64,000 nt of DNA. Origin: CAYNLK01 sp964398055 (GTDB lineage: Bacteria > Chloroflexota > Anaerolineae > 4572-78 > J111). Shown one piece after another: positions 36,001 through 44,586 of the stretch. Position 1 is the stretch's first letter. The number at the start of each line of letters is the position of its first letter. The translations under genes were made by a program, and so were the position numbers. The notes under the pieces are model-generated. The model searched no databases, was not told the DNA's origin, and saw nothing but the letters and a program-made list of their open reading frames with translations. The stretch covers positions 1-64,000 of the forward strand of contig CAYNLK010000009.1 in the NCBI GenBank assembly GCA_964398055.1, given 5' to 3'.

Positions 36001-37394
36001 ACCCGAATGACCCGGCCACGATTGACGGTGTCGTCCACGTTTTCCACACCATCAAGACCCCGCTGCGCGATGCCGCCGGTCAGGTTTGGGGGGTGTTGGC
36101 CTTTGCCCGCGATGTGACCGATCGAGAGAAGTTGTTGGCCGACCTGGAAAAACTGACCCAAGTTCAAGTAGCCTTATCCCAGGCGACGAACGAGGAAGAG
36201 ATGTTAACGGCCATTGTCGCCAACCTTGACCCTGGCCGGCCCGACCGCCTGATTTTGCAATATTTGGAAACCGACCAGGACGATCAGCCGACGGTGGCCG
36301 AAACGGTGGCAGTCTGGGACTCAGGCGCCATTCGCCCGGCCGACCCCGATCTCCATCAACGTTATCCGGTGGATCAATTTTCTCTCTCCAAATTTTGGTT
36401 GGCCGAACCGAATGATATCTTGGTCGTAACCGATGTGGCCACCGACCCGCGACTCGATGACGATCTACGCGCCCTGCTAACCAACCTGCATATCGGCGCC
36501 TTTATCAACCTGCCGCTGCGCAGCGGCAACCGCTGGCAGGGCCTCATTGCCCTGGATTGGACCGAGCCGCGGACGTTTGACGAGGTTGAGCAGCTTCTTT
36601 TCCGCTGGTTGTTAGAGCCGGCCGCGGCCGTAGTGGCCCGGCGACGAGCTTACCTGGCCCAGACCGAAGCCTTGAGCGTCGCCGAAAACCGGCTGCGTGA
36701 AACCCAAGTTTTGCAGCAGTTAACCCAGAGCCTATCCGGCACGGTCGAACTGGCTGAGATCGTTCGATCTTTCTTCTGGGCCTGCCAGCAGTTACTGGGG
36801 GCCGATTATGGCGTTTTCTCCCTGGTGGACCAACCGGCCCAACGGGTTAAAGCCGTGGGCGGATTCAATGTATCTGACGACCATCTGCGCCGGGCCAATC
36901 ACCCCCTGGATAGCCGCGACATCATGGCCGACATCATTCGCACCGGTCAGACCGATATCATTACCGGCTGGGATCCTCGCTTTGACGCCGAAAATTTTGA
37001 AGCTGAAGGTATGGCCGGGTGGGGACTGCGGATTTTTACCCCCATTACCGTGCGGCAGGAACATATTGGCCTGGTGGAGGTCGGCTTCAAAGAAAAAGTA
37101 GACGTTTCGGTGCAGGAGAGTCAAGTTAAATTACTTCGCACCTTGATTGACCAGACGACCATTGCCTTGGAAAGCAGCCAGCGTTTTCAGGCCAGCCAAA
37201 AAATGGCCCAACGCGAACGGACCATTCGGGAGATTACCGACAAGATGCGCGCCGCTACCAGCCTGGAGCAGTTGGTCAAAACTACCGCCGCAGAGCTAGG
37301 CCAGCGCTTCTCAGCCGATTATACCCTGGTTGAGTTGGGGGTTGAGACTGGTTCAGCCTCTCAATCGGAGCAAGACAATGGCCATAACCTTTGA
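33060..37394 (+). CDS. Giant PAS/GAF sensor without output domain (array sensor 1)
   Basis: A 1444-residue cytoplasmic protein. The frame opens 66 codons earlier inside the REC gene, but AAGGAG before this ATG fixes the start. Order: an N-terminal helical domain (1-130) resembling RsbRD-type heads, PAS (145-265), PAS (275-400), GAF (400-577), GAF (593-750), PAS (764-890), PAS (899-1023), GAF (1030-1200), GAF (1217-1377), and a tail (1380-1444) beginning RERTIREITDKMRAATSLEQ. The two middle PAS domains are near copies (IDATPDWIFIKD-EHRYRLV in both). No histidine kinase, cyclase, phosphatase or DNA-binding domain is visible. GAF 1 carries a C/G-rich palindromic insert. I infer that it integrates several signals and passes them through its tail to another protein. 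Confidence 0.85.
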   Translation: MSALKEFATFITLNLANLAATYARLLAEQGHGYEAIPANNRVTSGRKLLKAVSEACELESSTPLCRLFAHQPLETGISRWPAAITPPAPFLEVECLGQTLTPIVTNLEAGKFLWQLLAETRAAVADLTGAPFTAPENSEREAGLTEIEFRFYKTTQDAVMILDQDGFIDCNQATLKLFGYRSFDQFIKTHPSEQSPPTQPDGQDSRRAANERIATAIRQGSNRFEWLHRRADGSVFPAEVLLTAIHVNGNPILQAVVRDITERKQAEDSLRESQARFAIAMEGSNEGLWDWNIPLNEVYFSPRWKSMIGYEDHELPNDFAEFESRLHPEDHDLVMASLAGYLEGRLAEFELEFRFRHKDGSYRWILARAALVRDDNGRPVRIAGSHMDITDRKQAAEKLARRAADLQAVAEISTAAATILETERLLQEVVDLAKARFGLYHTHIYLLKDPSPTPPFEGGGLELAAGAGSVGRQMAAEGWTIPLEREQSLVAQAARTRRGVIVNDVRQNPDFMPNPLLPDTRAELAVPMIVGDRVVGVLDVQSAEVGRFTAEDIHIQTTLAAQVAAALQTAAQYQQTQAALTRAETLAREQAVLNELGQALTARLSVDQVLEEAYRQTSRLIDAANFYIGLYDPEKEEITFRIDVSESVIDREIVVMPASEGIAGYIIRHHTAMLFEDNVGARQQELGITMVGQEARSWLGVPLMIGAEVLGVMAVQSYSTPRLYNEHDQEVLTAIANQVAIALQNARHFEETAATLVEVQESQQLLQTIIDATPDWIFIKDREHRYRLVNQGYANSLHLKPEDFIGKNDLELGFPEDIVKGNPEKGIRGFWADDREVMERGETKLVEVEPAVVDDRPVFLRTVKVPLADAAGAVWGVLGFVSNITNQQQLLLEVRQSQELLRSIIDATPDWIFIKDQEHRYRLVNQGYASALHMTPDEFIGKDDLELGFPEVLVKGDPAQGIRGFWADDRLVMDSGETQIYPNDPATIDGVVHVFHTIKTPLRDAAGQVWGVLAFARDVTDREKLLADLEKLTQVQVALSQATNEEEMLTAIVANLDPGRPDRLILQYLETDQDDQPTVAETVAVWDSGAIRPADPDLHQRYPVDQFSLSKFWLAEPNDILVVTDVATDPRLDDDLRALLTNLHIGAFINLPLRSGNRWQGLIALDWTEPRTFDEVEQLLFRWLLEPAAAVVARRRAYLAQTEALSVAENRLRETQVLQQLTQSLSGTVELAEIVRSFFWACQQLLGADYGVFSLVDQPAQRVKAVGGFNVSDDHLRRANHPLDSRDIMADIIRTGQTDIITGWDPRFDAENFEAEGMAGWGLRIFTPITVRQEHIGLVEVGFKEKVDVSVQESQVKLLRTLIDQTTIALESSQRFQASQKMAQRERTIREITDKMRAATSLEQLVKTTAAELGQRFSADYTLVELGVETGSASQSEQDNGHNL
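34405..34443. repeat. C/G-rich palindromic insert in a GAF loop, copy 1
   Basis: CCCCCCCTT pairs with AAGGGGGGG across a short loop. In frame, it encodes PSPTPPFEGGG in a loop of the first GAF domain of array sensor 1. Equivalent inserts occur in the same loop at 50356 and 60718. Confidence 0.55.
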
Positions 37395-37447
37395 AAGACC
37401 TGTAATCTGACATCGGGTTCATTAGTAGTCCACCCTGGAGGTGTGAA

Positions 37448-38512
37448 TTGTCCAATAATTCCTACCAGCTTTTTGCAAAACGTTTTTTAACCGGTTATTT
37501 AAGTTTGGCGCTTGGACTGCTGATGTTATCGGCATTCTTGGTTGGTTGTCGATCGTTGGTTGCTACCGCAGAGCCGACCCCGACGGGAGCAAGCCAGCCG
37601 GATTATAGCGGTAAGAAAATTGTCTGGGTCGACTCCTATCACCAGGGATATGAGTGGTCGGACGGGATTGAGGCCGGTTTACGAAGTGTGCTGGATGTCA
37701 GCAGGATAGAATTAAAAGTGGTGCGACTGGATACCAAACGCAACCCTACCGAGGATTTTGCTCGCAAGGCCGGTAGACAGGCCAAAGTCGAGATCGACCA
37801 ATTCAAGCCGGATGTCTTGATTGCTACCGACGACAATGCCCAGAAGTATGTCGTGTTGCCCTACTATAAAGACACAGATTTGCCGGTCGTCTTTGCCGGG
37901 GTCAACTGGGATGCCTCTATTTATGATTATCCGGCTCAGAATGTGACTGGGATGATCGAGGTGGAACTGCCGCTGCAATTGGTAGGCCATCTCAAGAATT
38001 ATGCTCAGGGCGACCGAATTGGCTATCTCACCGTAGACTCTGAAACCGAACGAAAAGTGGTTGATATTTATAATCAACGGTTTTTTGATGGGGGCATGAC
38101 CGTTTATTATGTTAAAACTCTGGCCGAGTTCCAGCAGCAGTTCCTGACGGCCCAAAATGAGGTGGATATGCTCATTATTGGAAGTAACGCCGGGATTGAC
38201 CGCTGGGACGAGCAAGAAGTAGAGGATTTTATGCGCTCCAATACCAGCGTACCCACCGGAACGATGTATGATTGGTTGGCCCCTTATGTCTTGGTGACGG
38301 TGGCCAAGAAGGCCGCCGAGCAAGGCGAATGGGCGGCTAAAACGGCTTTAGACATTCTGTCTGGCGTCTCTATTGCCCAAATACCTGTCACCGAGAACAA
38401 GCATGGGGTATTAATCTTGAATTTGGATGTGGCCGAAGAGTTGGGCCTGATTTTCTCGCCGTCGATGTTGCGGTATGCTCAAGTCTACACGGCCAGGGGA
38501 GGCGGTTCGTGA
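37448..38512 (+). CDS. Solute-binding lipoprotein (ABC_sub_bind type) without transporter
   Basis: A 354-residue lipoprotein starting at TTG, with GGAGGT six bases upstream. The signal peptide ends in a lipobox, FLVGC, at about residue 34, followed by a Ser/Thr/Pro linker. The mature part has a type I periplasmic-binding fold, with KIVWVDSYHQGYEWSDGIEA, KPDVLIATDDNAQKYVV, LPVVFAGVNWDAS and DRIGYLTVDSETERKVV, close to the ABC_sub_bind/TrpX-like family. No permease or ATPase gene is nearby. It overlaps the next gene (membrane sensor) by four bases, so it probably presents a ligand to the extracellular part of that sensor. Confidence 0.75.
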   Translation: MSNNSYQLFAKRFLTGYLSLALGLLMLSAFLVGCRSLVATAEPTPTGASQPDYSGKKIVWVDSYHQGYEWSDGIEAGLRSVLDVSRIELKVVRLDTKRNPTEDFARKAGRQAKVEIDQFKPDVLIATDDNAQKYVVLPYYKDTDLPVVFAGVNWDASIYDYPAQNVTGMIEVELPLQLVGHLKNYAQGDRIGYLTVDSETERKVVDIYNQRFFDGGMTVYYVKTLAEFQQQFLTAQNEVDMLIIGSNAGIDRWDEQEVEDFMRSNTSVPTGTMYDWLAPYVLVTVAKKAAEQGEWAAKTALDILSGVSIAQIPVTENKHGVLILNLDVAEELGLIFSPSMLRYAQVYTARGGGS

Positions 38513-40410
38513 AGGCCATCAGCCGATTTTTCACTTCTTCTATTCAAAGAAAAATCCTGTCTAGCTTTACCATCGTCATTATTTTGGTGGTAGTGATGGT
38601 GGCCAACGTTTCTTACCAGCTCACCCAGGTTAGCCGTTCGGCTCGAGAAGTTATCCCCAATACCGATCAAATGGTCGCTTTGCAAGATTTTACCCTGGCT
38701 CTGTCGTCGTTGGAGGCAAACCTGGAAAGTTATTTTGTGATTGGCGGGCTTGAGACTCAGGAAAGTGTTACTCAAGACCTGGAAAACCTGGCCGACCGGT
38801 ATCAAGCAATCAAAGAAAGGGGCGGTAAAACCGCCGGGCCGAACCTGGCTGAAGTTGAGTCGGTAATTACGGCCTTGAAACAAGATGTTACTGTTTTAAT
38901 GCAAACCGCTCCGGTAGCCCAAAATTCCAGGCTCATCAACGAAAAGATTATTTCGGCCTACGACCAAATCGATAAAATCAGGCTCTTCAATCAGCAGCTT
39001 TTAGCCCAAACGGTCAACCAGTTGCAAACTGTGGCCCTGCAGCAGCAAGCCACCATTTCTAATGTAATTTTTCAGTTCCTGCTGTTGGGCGGGGGAGTGA
39101 CCTTGTTAGTCATCGTCGCCTCAGTGGTGGTTACCCGCTTAATTGCCGTACCTCTGGCCAGTCTGGCCCAAACGGCCAGCCGAATTGCCGCCGGCGACTT
39201 GGATACCTCAACCCCAGTTATCACTCAAACCGATGAGGTGGGTCAGTTGGCCAACGCCTTTAACCACATGACCGCCCAGTTGCAGGAATTGATCGAAACT
39301 TTGGAACAACGGGTCGCAGCCCGCACCCGTCGCCTGGAAACGGTGGCCGTGCTCAGTGAACGGCTAACCGCCATTCTGCAACTGGACGAACTGCTGGCCG
39401 AACTGGTCGATCAGGTCAAAGAAAACTTTGGTTATTACCACGCCCATATCTACTTGCTCGATGACCGGCGGGAGCAGTTGGTGGTGGCTGCCGGCACCGG
39501 TGAGGCCGGGGTAGCTATGAAGGCCAAAGGTCACCAGATTGCCTTGAATGCGCCGACCAGTCTGGTGGCCCGGGCGGCTCGCTCTGGCGAAACCGTCCGG
39601 GTCGACAACGTGCGGGAAGCGCCGGACTGGCTGCCCAACCCGCTCTTGCCCGACACTTATTCTGAAATGGCCGTACCGATTGTCCTGGCAGGGCAAGTGG
39701 TGGGGGTCCTGGACGTGCAGCAGGATAAGGTAGCCGGCCTGGATGAAGGTGATGCCAACCTGCTCCGCTCAGTCGCCGGCCAGGCCGCCGTGGCGATTCG
39801 CAATGCGCGCCTCTTTACCGAGGTCAATACGGCTTTGGCCGAGGCCCGCGCCAGCCAGGAACGCTATGTCGAGCAAGCCTGGCAAAAGACTAAAATTGCC
39901 TCACGCTTGCCTGGTCATTATCTCTATATCAAACCGGGGGCCGAACCGCTGGATGAGGCCAAACAACAGGCGCTGTCTATAGTTCGGCAACAGGCCCGGC
40001 GCCAGTCTCACCCCACCGTTGTTGCTGTGGACGATGACGAGAGAGCCAGCTCGTTGGTCGCGCCCATTAACCTGCGTGAGAAAACAATTGGGGCTTTGCA
40101 GCTTTACACCTGCCAGTCTGACCACTCCTGGAGTGAGGATGATCTGGCGGTGATAAAGGCGGTAGTTGACCAATTTGCCGAAACCGCGGAAAACTTGCGT
40201 CTCTTTGATGAAACCCGCCGCCGGGCCGGTCGCGAACAAACCATCCGCGAAATTACTGAGAAAATGCGGGCCACCGCCAGCTTGGAGCAGCTCATCAAAA
40301 CAGCAACCACTGAACTGGGCGAACGCCTGTCGGCCGGGCACGCCGTGGTGGAGTTGGGACTTGAACCAGCCGGCAGTCAAGCCGGGGAGGGAAAGAGAAA
40401 TGGCCATTAA
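38509..40410 (+). CDS. Membrane HAMP-GAF sensor without kinase (array sensor 2)
   Basis: A 633-residue protein with a GTG start in a GTGA overlap with the lipoprotein gene. Order: membrane helix (about 17-40), an extracellular four-helix-bundle-like region (40-185), membrane helix (186-212), HAMP (205-258, with DEVGQLANAFNHMTAQLQ), GAF (274-440), a degenerate GAF-like region (445-565) and the common tail (from REQTIREITEKMRATASLEQ). The GAF core contains WLPNPLLPDTYSEMAVPI, a stretch shared across the array. No kinase or methyl-accepting domain. Pairing with the binding lipoprotein suggests ligand sensing at the cell surface. Confidence 0.85.
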   Translation: MKAISRFFTSSIQRKILSSFTIVIILVVVMVANVSYQLTQVSRSAREVIPNTDQMVALQDFTLALSSLEANLESYFVIGGLETQESVTQDLENLADRYQAIKERGGKTAGPNLAEVESVITALKQDVTVLMQTAPVAQNSRLINEKIISAYDQIDKIRLFNQQLLAQTVNQLQTVALQQQATISNVIFQFLLLGGGVTLLVIVASVVVTRLIAVPLASLAQTASRIAAGDLDTSTPVITQTDEVGQLANAFNHMTAQLQELIETLEQRVAARTRRLETVAVLSERLTAILQLDELLAELVDQVKENFGYYHAHIYLLDDRREQLVVAAGTGEAGVAMKAKGHQIALNAPTSLVARAARSGETVRVDNVREAPDWLPNPLLPDTYSEMAVPIVLAGQVVGVLDVQQDKVAGLDEGDANLLRSVAGQAAVAIRNARLFTEVNTALAEARASQERYVEQAWQKTKIASRLPGHYLYIKPGAEPLDEAKQQALSIVRQQARRQSHPTVVAVDDDERASSLVAPINLREKTIGALQLYTCQSDHSWSEDDLAVIKAVVDQFAETAENLRLFDETRRRAGREQTIREITEKMRATASLEQLIKTATTELGERLSAGHAVVELGLEPAGSQAGEGKRNGH

Positions 40411-43072
40411 ACGGATTTTTACCCCGCCTGTTTTTGAAGACGACGAGAAAAATCGGATTGCCCGGTTGCTCAACGTTATTTTGTGGGCCGTTATTGGCCT
40501 CTTAACGGGACTGGTTCTCTACAAACTCATCGTTCAGGGAGAAAGCTTGACCAGTCGTAGTGGAATTGCCAACATCACCTTAATTCTGTTGATGGTCGGA
40601 CTTGGCGTGGTCATCCGGTCCGGCTATGTTAAAACTGCCAGTATTATCTTGATTGTGGTGAGTTGGTTAAATTTGACCTATCAGGCCTGGTTTAGCGGCG
40701 GCCTGCGCGACGCTGCTTTCATTGCTTACATCGTGGTTATTCTTTTGGCTAATCTGTTGCTCGGCTGGCAAGCCGGTTTGGTCGTCGCCGGGGTGAGTAT
40801 TGCGGCCGGCTGGGTATTGGCCTATGCGGAAACAGCAGGTTTTTTGGCTGTCAATATTGATCCACCCTACGAAATTTCGTCGGAGATGACGGTAATTTTT
40901 GGTTTGGCCGCCATTATCCTGGCCTTAACTACGGCTGGCCTGAACAGCGCCTTAAAACGGGCGCGCCGCAGCGAGCAATCGTTGACCGAGAGCAACCGCG
41001 AGTTACAGGCCCTCAGTACCTCGCTAGAGGAACAGGTGATGGCTCGCACCCAGCGGCTGAAAATTGTAGCCGGCCTAAGCGAACGCCTCAGCGCCCAGCT
41101 TCACCTGCACGAATTGCTGGTCGAAGTAGTCCGCAGTCTTAAAGAAAGCTTTGGCTACTATCATACTCAAATCTATCTCTTTGATGAGGCCCGTCAGAAC
41201 CTACGACTGGCCAGCGCTACCGGTCCGGCCGGCCAGGCGATGCTGGCCGGCCAGCATAGTATTCCCCTGGGTAAAGGGTTGGTCGGCCGCGCCGCCGCCA
41301 GAAACTCGGTTGTGCTGGCCCCCAACTTGGCCCGTATGATTGCGCCGGAAATCATCACCCCGGCCAACGTTGACCTGGTCTACCAGCGCCAGGCCGACCC
41401 GCTCTTTCAAACCAACTGGTATCGCAATTACATCAACCGTACCTTTGCTGATCTCGACCGTCTGGCCGTTTCGACTGACCGCCTGGCCAGGCCGCTCAGA
41501 TTTGGCTATGTTATGCATTTCAGCGGTGATTTTACCAATGAAATCAAGCGCGGCGCCCAAGACGCCGCCCGCGATCTGGGGGTTGACATCGAAGTGGTCG
41601 CCCCTGGCAACCCGGCCGACCCCGCCGAAATATCTGGCCTGTATGACCAGATGCTGGCCGCCCGCAAAGATGGCCTGATTGTGATCCCCCAATTTGAAAC
41701 GCTTTGGCCGGCCCGCTTTAAAAAGGCGGCCGATCTGGGTATCCCGGTGGTTACGGCCAACCTTACCGGCCCTGCTGTGGCCGGTTGGGCCTGGTTTGGC
41801 CAGGATGGTTACCAGGCTGGTTTTGTGCTGGCTCAGGAATTTAAGCAGACTCTGGCGGCTAACGGCCTCCACAGCGGTACGATTGTGGTCGGCGTCAGCA
41901 CTTTTGAACCGGAGTTATTGGCCCGTTGCGAGGGTTTTAAGAAAGGGTTGCAAAACACCGCCTACACCCTGACCCCGCCCCAAGAGACTACCCTGGATGT
42001 TGAGTCTAACTTTAGGATTTGGGCGGGCCTGGTCGCTGAGCACCCTGATATGATTGCCGCCGCCGGTCTATCGGCCCTGGACATCCCTAGCTTGGCCCGC
42101 GTCAAGCAGCGTGACAACGCCGCCTGGCTCATTGCCGGCTTTGACCTGGAAGTAGCCACGCTCGATGCCCTCAAAGCCGGACTGGCTCAGGTAGCCATTG
42201 GCCAGCATCCGTATCTGCAAGGCTATTTGCCGGTGTTGGCCCTGGTGCAGCACCGGCGCCAAGGTAAGCCCTTGCAAGATTGGATTGTCGAAGGCTGGCT
42301 GCCCAACCCGTTGCTGCCCGATACCAAAGCCGAGCTGTCTGTCCCGATTATGCTTGGCGCAGAGGGGCAGGTGGTCGGCGTGCTGGACGTGCAGGCCGAT
42401 AAAGTAGACGGCTTGGACGAGAGCGACGCCGACCTGCTCCGCTCTCTGGCCAACCAGGTGGCGGTAGCCATCCGCAACGCCCGCCTGTTTGAGCAAGTTG
42501 AGGCCGCTCTGGCCGATGCCCGCGCCGCCCAGGCCCGTTACCTGAAACAGGCATGGCAGCAAGTCAAGCAGCGCAAACTGGGCGGCCAATACCATTATGC
42601 CCGGGTTGAGGCGCCGCCGTTGAGTGAGTCGGCCATTGCGGTGGGCCGCCAGCAGGCATTGGCTCACAACAAGCTGGCGCTGGTGACCCTAGCAGAAGAT
42701 GGCTCTGCTCCACAAACCATCGTGGCGCCAATTAAAGTAGCCGATCAGCCGATTGGAGCGTTGCAATTACATCCACTGGGGGTTGACCAGAGCTGGAATG
42801 AGGATGATCTGGCGGTGGTGGAGGCTGTGCTTGGCGAATTAGGCCAAGCTGCCGAAAGCCTGCGCCTGTTTGAAGAAACCCAAGAGCGGGCTGGACGCGA
42901 GCAGACCATCCGTGAAATTACCGACAAATTGCGGGCCGCACCCAGCCTGAATGCCCTGCTGGAAATTGCCAGCCGGGAGCTGGGCCAGCGGCTGGGTGTG
43001 CCCCAGACCGTGCTGGAGTTGGGGATTGACTCTTCGACTGAACTGGCTGGTCCAAAAAATGGACAACCATAA
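40400..43072 (+). CDS. Membrane sensor with a periplasmic-binding-protein domain nested in its GAF domain (array sensor 3)
   Basis: An 890-residue protein starting at ATG 40400 (GGGGAGGGAAAG upstream), 11 bases before the previous stop; the longer frame is a shadow. Five or six membrane helices fill residues 22-205. A coiled coil leads into a GAF domain whose first half (222-309) ends VVLAPN and whose second half (633-700) begins WLPNPLLPDTKAELSVPI. Paralogues join these halves by about six residues. Here about 323 residues intervene, with the hallmarks of a type I sugar-binding/LacI-like fold: FGYVMHFSGDFTNEIKRGAQ, then DGLIVIPQFETLWPARF, IPVVTANLTG and AAAGLSALDIPSLARV. A degenerate GAF-like region (705-825) and the common tail follow. 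Membrane topology places the inserted domain in the cytoplasm. No output domain. Confidence 0.85.
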   Translation: MAIKRIFTPPVFEDDEKNRIARLLNVILWAVIGLLTGLVLYKLIVQGESLTSRSGIANITLILLMVGLGVVIRSGYVKTASIILIVVSWLNLTYQAWFSGGLRDAAFIAYIVVILLANLLLGWQAGLVVAGVSIAAGWVLAYAETAGFLAVNIDPPYEISSEMTVIFGLAAIILALTTAGLNSALKRARRSEQSLTESNRELQALSTSLEEQVMARTQRLKIVAGLSERLSAQLHLHELLVEVVRSLKESFGYYHTQIYLFDEARQNLRLASATGPAGQAMLAGQHSIPLGKGLVGRAAARNSVVLAPNLARMIAPEIITPANVDLVYQRQADPLFQTNWYRNYINRTFADLDRLAVSTDRLARPLRFGYVMHFSGDFTNEIKRGAQDAARDLGVDIEVVAPGNPADPAEISGLYDQMLAARKDGLIVIPQFETLWPARFKKAADLGIPVVTANLTGPAVAGWAWFGQDGYQAGFVLAQEFKQTLAANGLHSGTIVVGVSTFEPELLARCEGFKKGLQNTAYTLTPPQETTLDVESNFRIWAGLVAEHPDMIAAAGLSALDIPSLARVKQRDNAAWLIAGFDLEVATLDALKAGLAQVAIGQHPYLQGYLPVLALVQHRRQGKPLQDWIVEGWLPNPLLPDTKAELSVPIMLGAEGQVVGVLDVQADKVDGLDESDADLLRSLANQVAVAIRNARLFEQVEAALADARAAQARYLKQAWQQVKQRKLGGQYHYARVEAPPLSESAIAVGRQQALAHNKLALVTLAEDGSAPQTIVAPIKVADQPIGALQLHPLGVDQSWNEDDLAVVEAVLGELGQAAESLRLFEETQERAGREQTIREITDKLRAAPSLNALLEIASRELGQRLGVPQTVLELGIDSSTELAGPKNGQP
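41327..42295 (+). other. Nested type I binding-protein domain inside GAF
   Basis: A 969-base, 323-codon in-frame segment absent from the GAF domains of paralogous sensors at 39.5, 46.1, 34.5 and 59.8 kb. It begins with a linker rich in Arg and Asn, then a two-lobe alpha/beta pattern typical of RbsB or LacI-type ligand-binding domains. Its edges fall in the loop before the GAF strand WLPNPLLP. Confidence 0.8.
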
Positions 43073-43140
43073 GCCAGGCGAAATAATACCTATTATTGGG
43101 AAAAAGATGTTGTTATCTTTCTTTCAGGAGGATTTAAAAA

Positions 43141-44496
43141 GTGAAATCATCTACCCTCATAGTTAGCAAAGTTTCTGTTCAAAAACTACTCTTTTTTGTC
43201 ATGGTTTTGGTAGTTGCGGGGGCCATTGTTAGTTGCGCCGTGGCCAATCCATCTCCCCCTGTCTCATCTTCTACCCCCAAGACACTCGATCTCTCGGGGC
43301 AAAAGGTCACGATGCTGGCCATTACCCCCCATATTGGCACCGCGCAAGCCTTGTCCAATTGGTTCAAAGAGGAAACCGGTGCCGTTGTCCAGGTGATAGA
43401 GGTTGGTTATGGCGACATGTTAAACCGGACTCTGGAGGACATCAACGCCGTTAATCCTCAGTTTGATGTGCTCACGGTGTGGTACCCCACCTTGGGAACC
43501 CTGGTTGAGGCGAATGCCTTGGTCGATTTAAGTGATTTCATTAGCCAGAACGATGCGGTATTGCAGTCTAAAGATTTCATTCCCAGTTTTTATGATCCGT
43601 ATACACTCTATAATGGCAGGCGGTGGGCCATTCCGTTTGATGGCGATACTCACGTCTTGTTTTATCGCCGGTCACTCCTTGATAAATACAACTTGACACC
43701 CCCGGAGACGTGGGATGATTATCTCCAGGCCATTCAGACCATCACGGAGCATGAAAGTGCTAATGGTATTTATGGTTCAGCCATTATGGCTAATAAAGTA
43801 CCTCTGTTGATTGTCGGTAGTTTCTTGAATCGGTTAGGTGGCTATGGCGGTGAACTGTTTGATAGTGAAGGTCAACCGCAGATTAATGACCCCCAGGCGG
43901 TTGCTGCTCTTTCGGCTATGGTTGAGCAAGCCGCCTATGCCTTACCTACTCCCCTTGAGACAGATTTTGATGTCGCTCGAGATGCTTTTCTATCCGGTAA
44001 AGTAGCGATAGTAGAGGGTTGGACCGATCTGGGGCTGATGGCTGAAGACCCTAGCCAATCAATTATTCAAGGTGATTGGGGTGTTGTCCAGATGCCGATG
44101 GGCGATGGTGACCAGGCTCGCCACGCGCCGGCGCTTAATGCCGGCTTTAGCCTGGGAATTTCTACCAAAGCGCCTAACCCTGATGTAGCCCGTGAGTTTC
44201 TGCTGTTTGCCACCCGCTCCGATATTACCATGCGCATTAGCCAACTAAACCAGGGGGTGGATCCGACTCGTATTTCGGTGCTTACATCGGAAGAGTATCA
44301 CGAGTTTGCCCCGCAAATTAGCGAGGCCACCCAAGCGGCGCTAGATGGGGCGACAGCCTGGCCAACCGTGCCTCAAATGCCGGTATTGTCGGACGAATTG
44401 ACCAAAAATTTGGTGGCTGCTCTGGAAGGACGCAAAACCCCCCAGCAAGCGCTAGATGATACCCAGGCGAGTTGGCTTGAAATTCTGCAACAGTAG
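43141..44496 (+). CDS. Extracellular solute-binding lipoprotein (family 1, sugar-type) without transporter
   Basis: A 451-residue lipoprotein starting at GTG with GGAGG upstream. The signal peptide ends in a lipobox, AIVSC, at about residue 32, followed by a Pro/Ser linker. The mature part matches family 1 solute-binding proteins: KVTMLAITPHIGTAQALSNW, PQFDVLTVWYPTLGTLVEA, YNGRRWAIPFDGDTHVLFYR with the hinge, PPETWDDYLQA and AFLSGKVAIVEGWTDLG. Such proteins usually bring oligosaccharides, polyols or glycerol-phosphate compounds to ABC permeases; none is encoded nearby. It stands between array sensors 3 and 4, and sensor 4 has a large extracellular domain, so a co-receptor role is likely. Confidence 0.85.
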   Translation: MKSSTLIVSKVSVQKLLFFVMVLVVAGAIVSCAVANPSPPVSSSTPKTLDLSGQKVTMLAITPHIGTAQALSNWFKEETGAVVQVIEVGYGDMLNRTLEDINAVNPQFDVLTVWYPTLGTLVEANALVDLSDFISQNDAVLQSKDFIPSFYDPYTLYNGRRWAIPFDGDTHVLFYRRSLLDKYNLTPPETWDDYLQAIQTITEHESANGIYGSAIMANKVPLLIVGSFLNRLGGYGGELFDSEGQPQINDPQAVAALSAMVEQAAYALPTPLETDFDVARDAFLSGKVAIVEGWTDLGLMAEDPSQSIIQGDWGVVQMPMGDGDQARHAPALNAGFSLGISTKAPNPDVAREFLLFATRSDITMRISQLNQGVDPTRISVLTSEEYHEFAPQISEATQAALDGATAWPTVPQMPVLSDELTKNLVAALEGRKTPQQALDDTQASWLEILQQ

Positions 44497-44586
44497 TAGT
44501 AGTAAATGGTGAGCTGGCCGGGCAGTCAGAGAGGCTGCCTGGCATCAACTTGATAATGTATTGATGGGTTCGGTAAGGTAGGGATT

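Noticed and set aside
40166..40399. Upstream extension of array sensor 3 by 78 codons
   Set aside because: It overlaps the conserved tail of sensor 2 in another frame; a strong ribosome binding site precedes 40400.
37448..44496. An ABC transporter operon
   Set aside because: Two binding proteins are present but no permease or ATPase gene; the neighbours are sensors.
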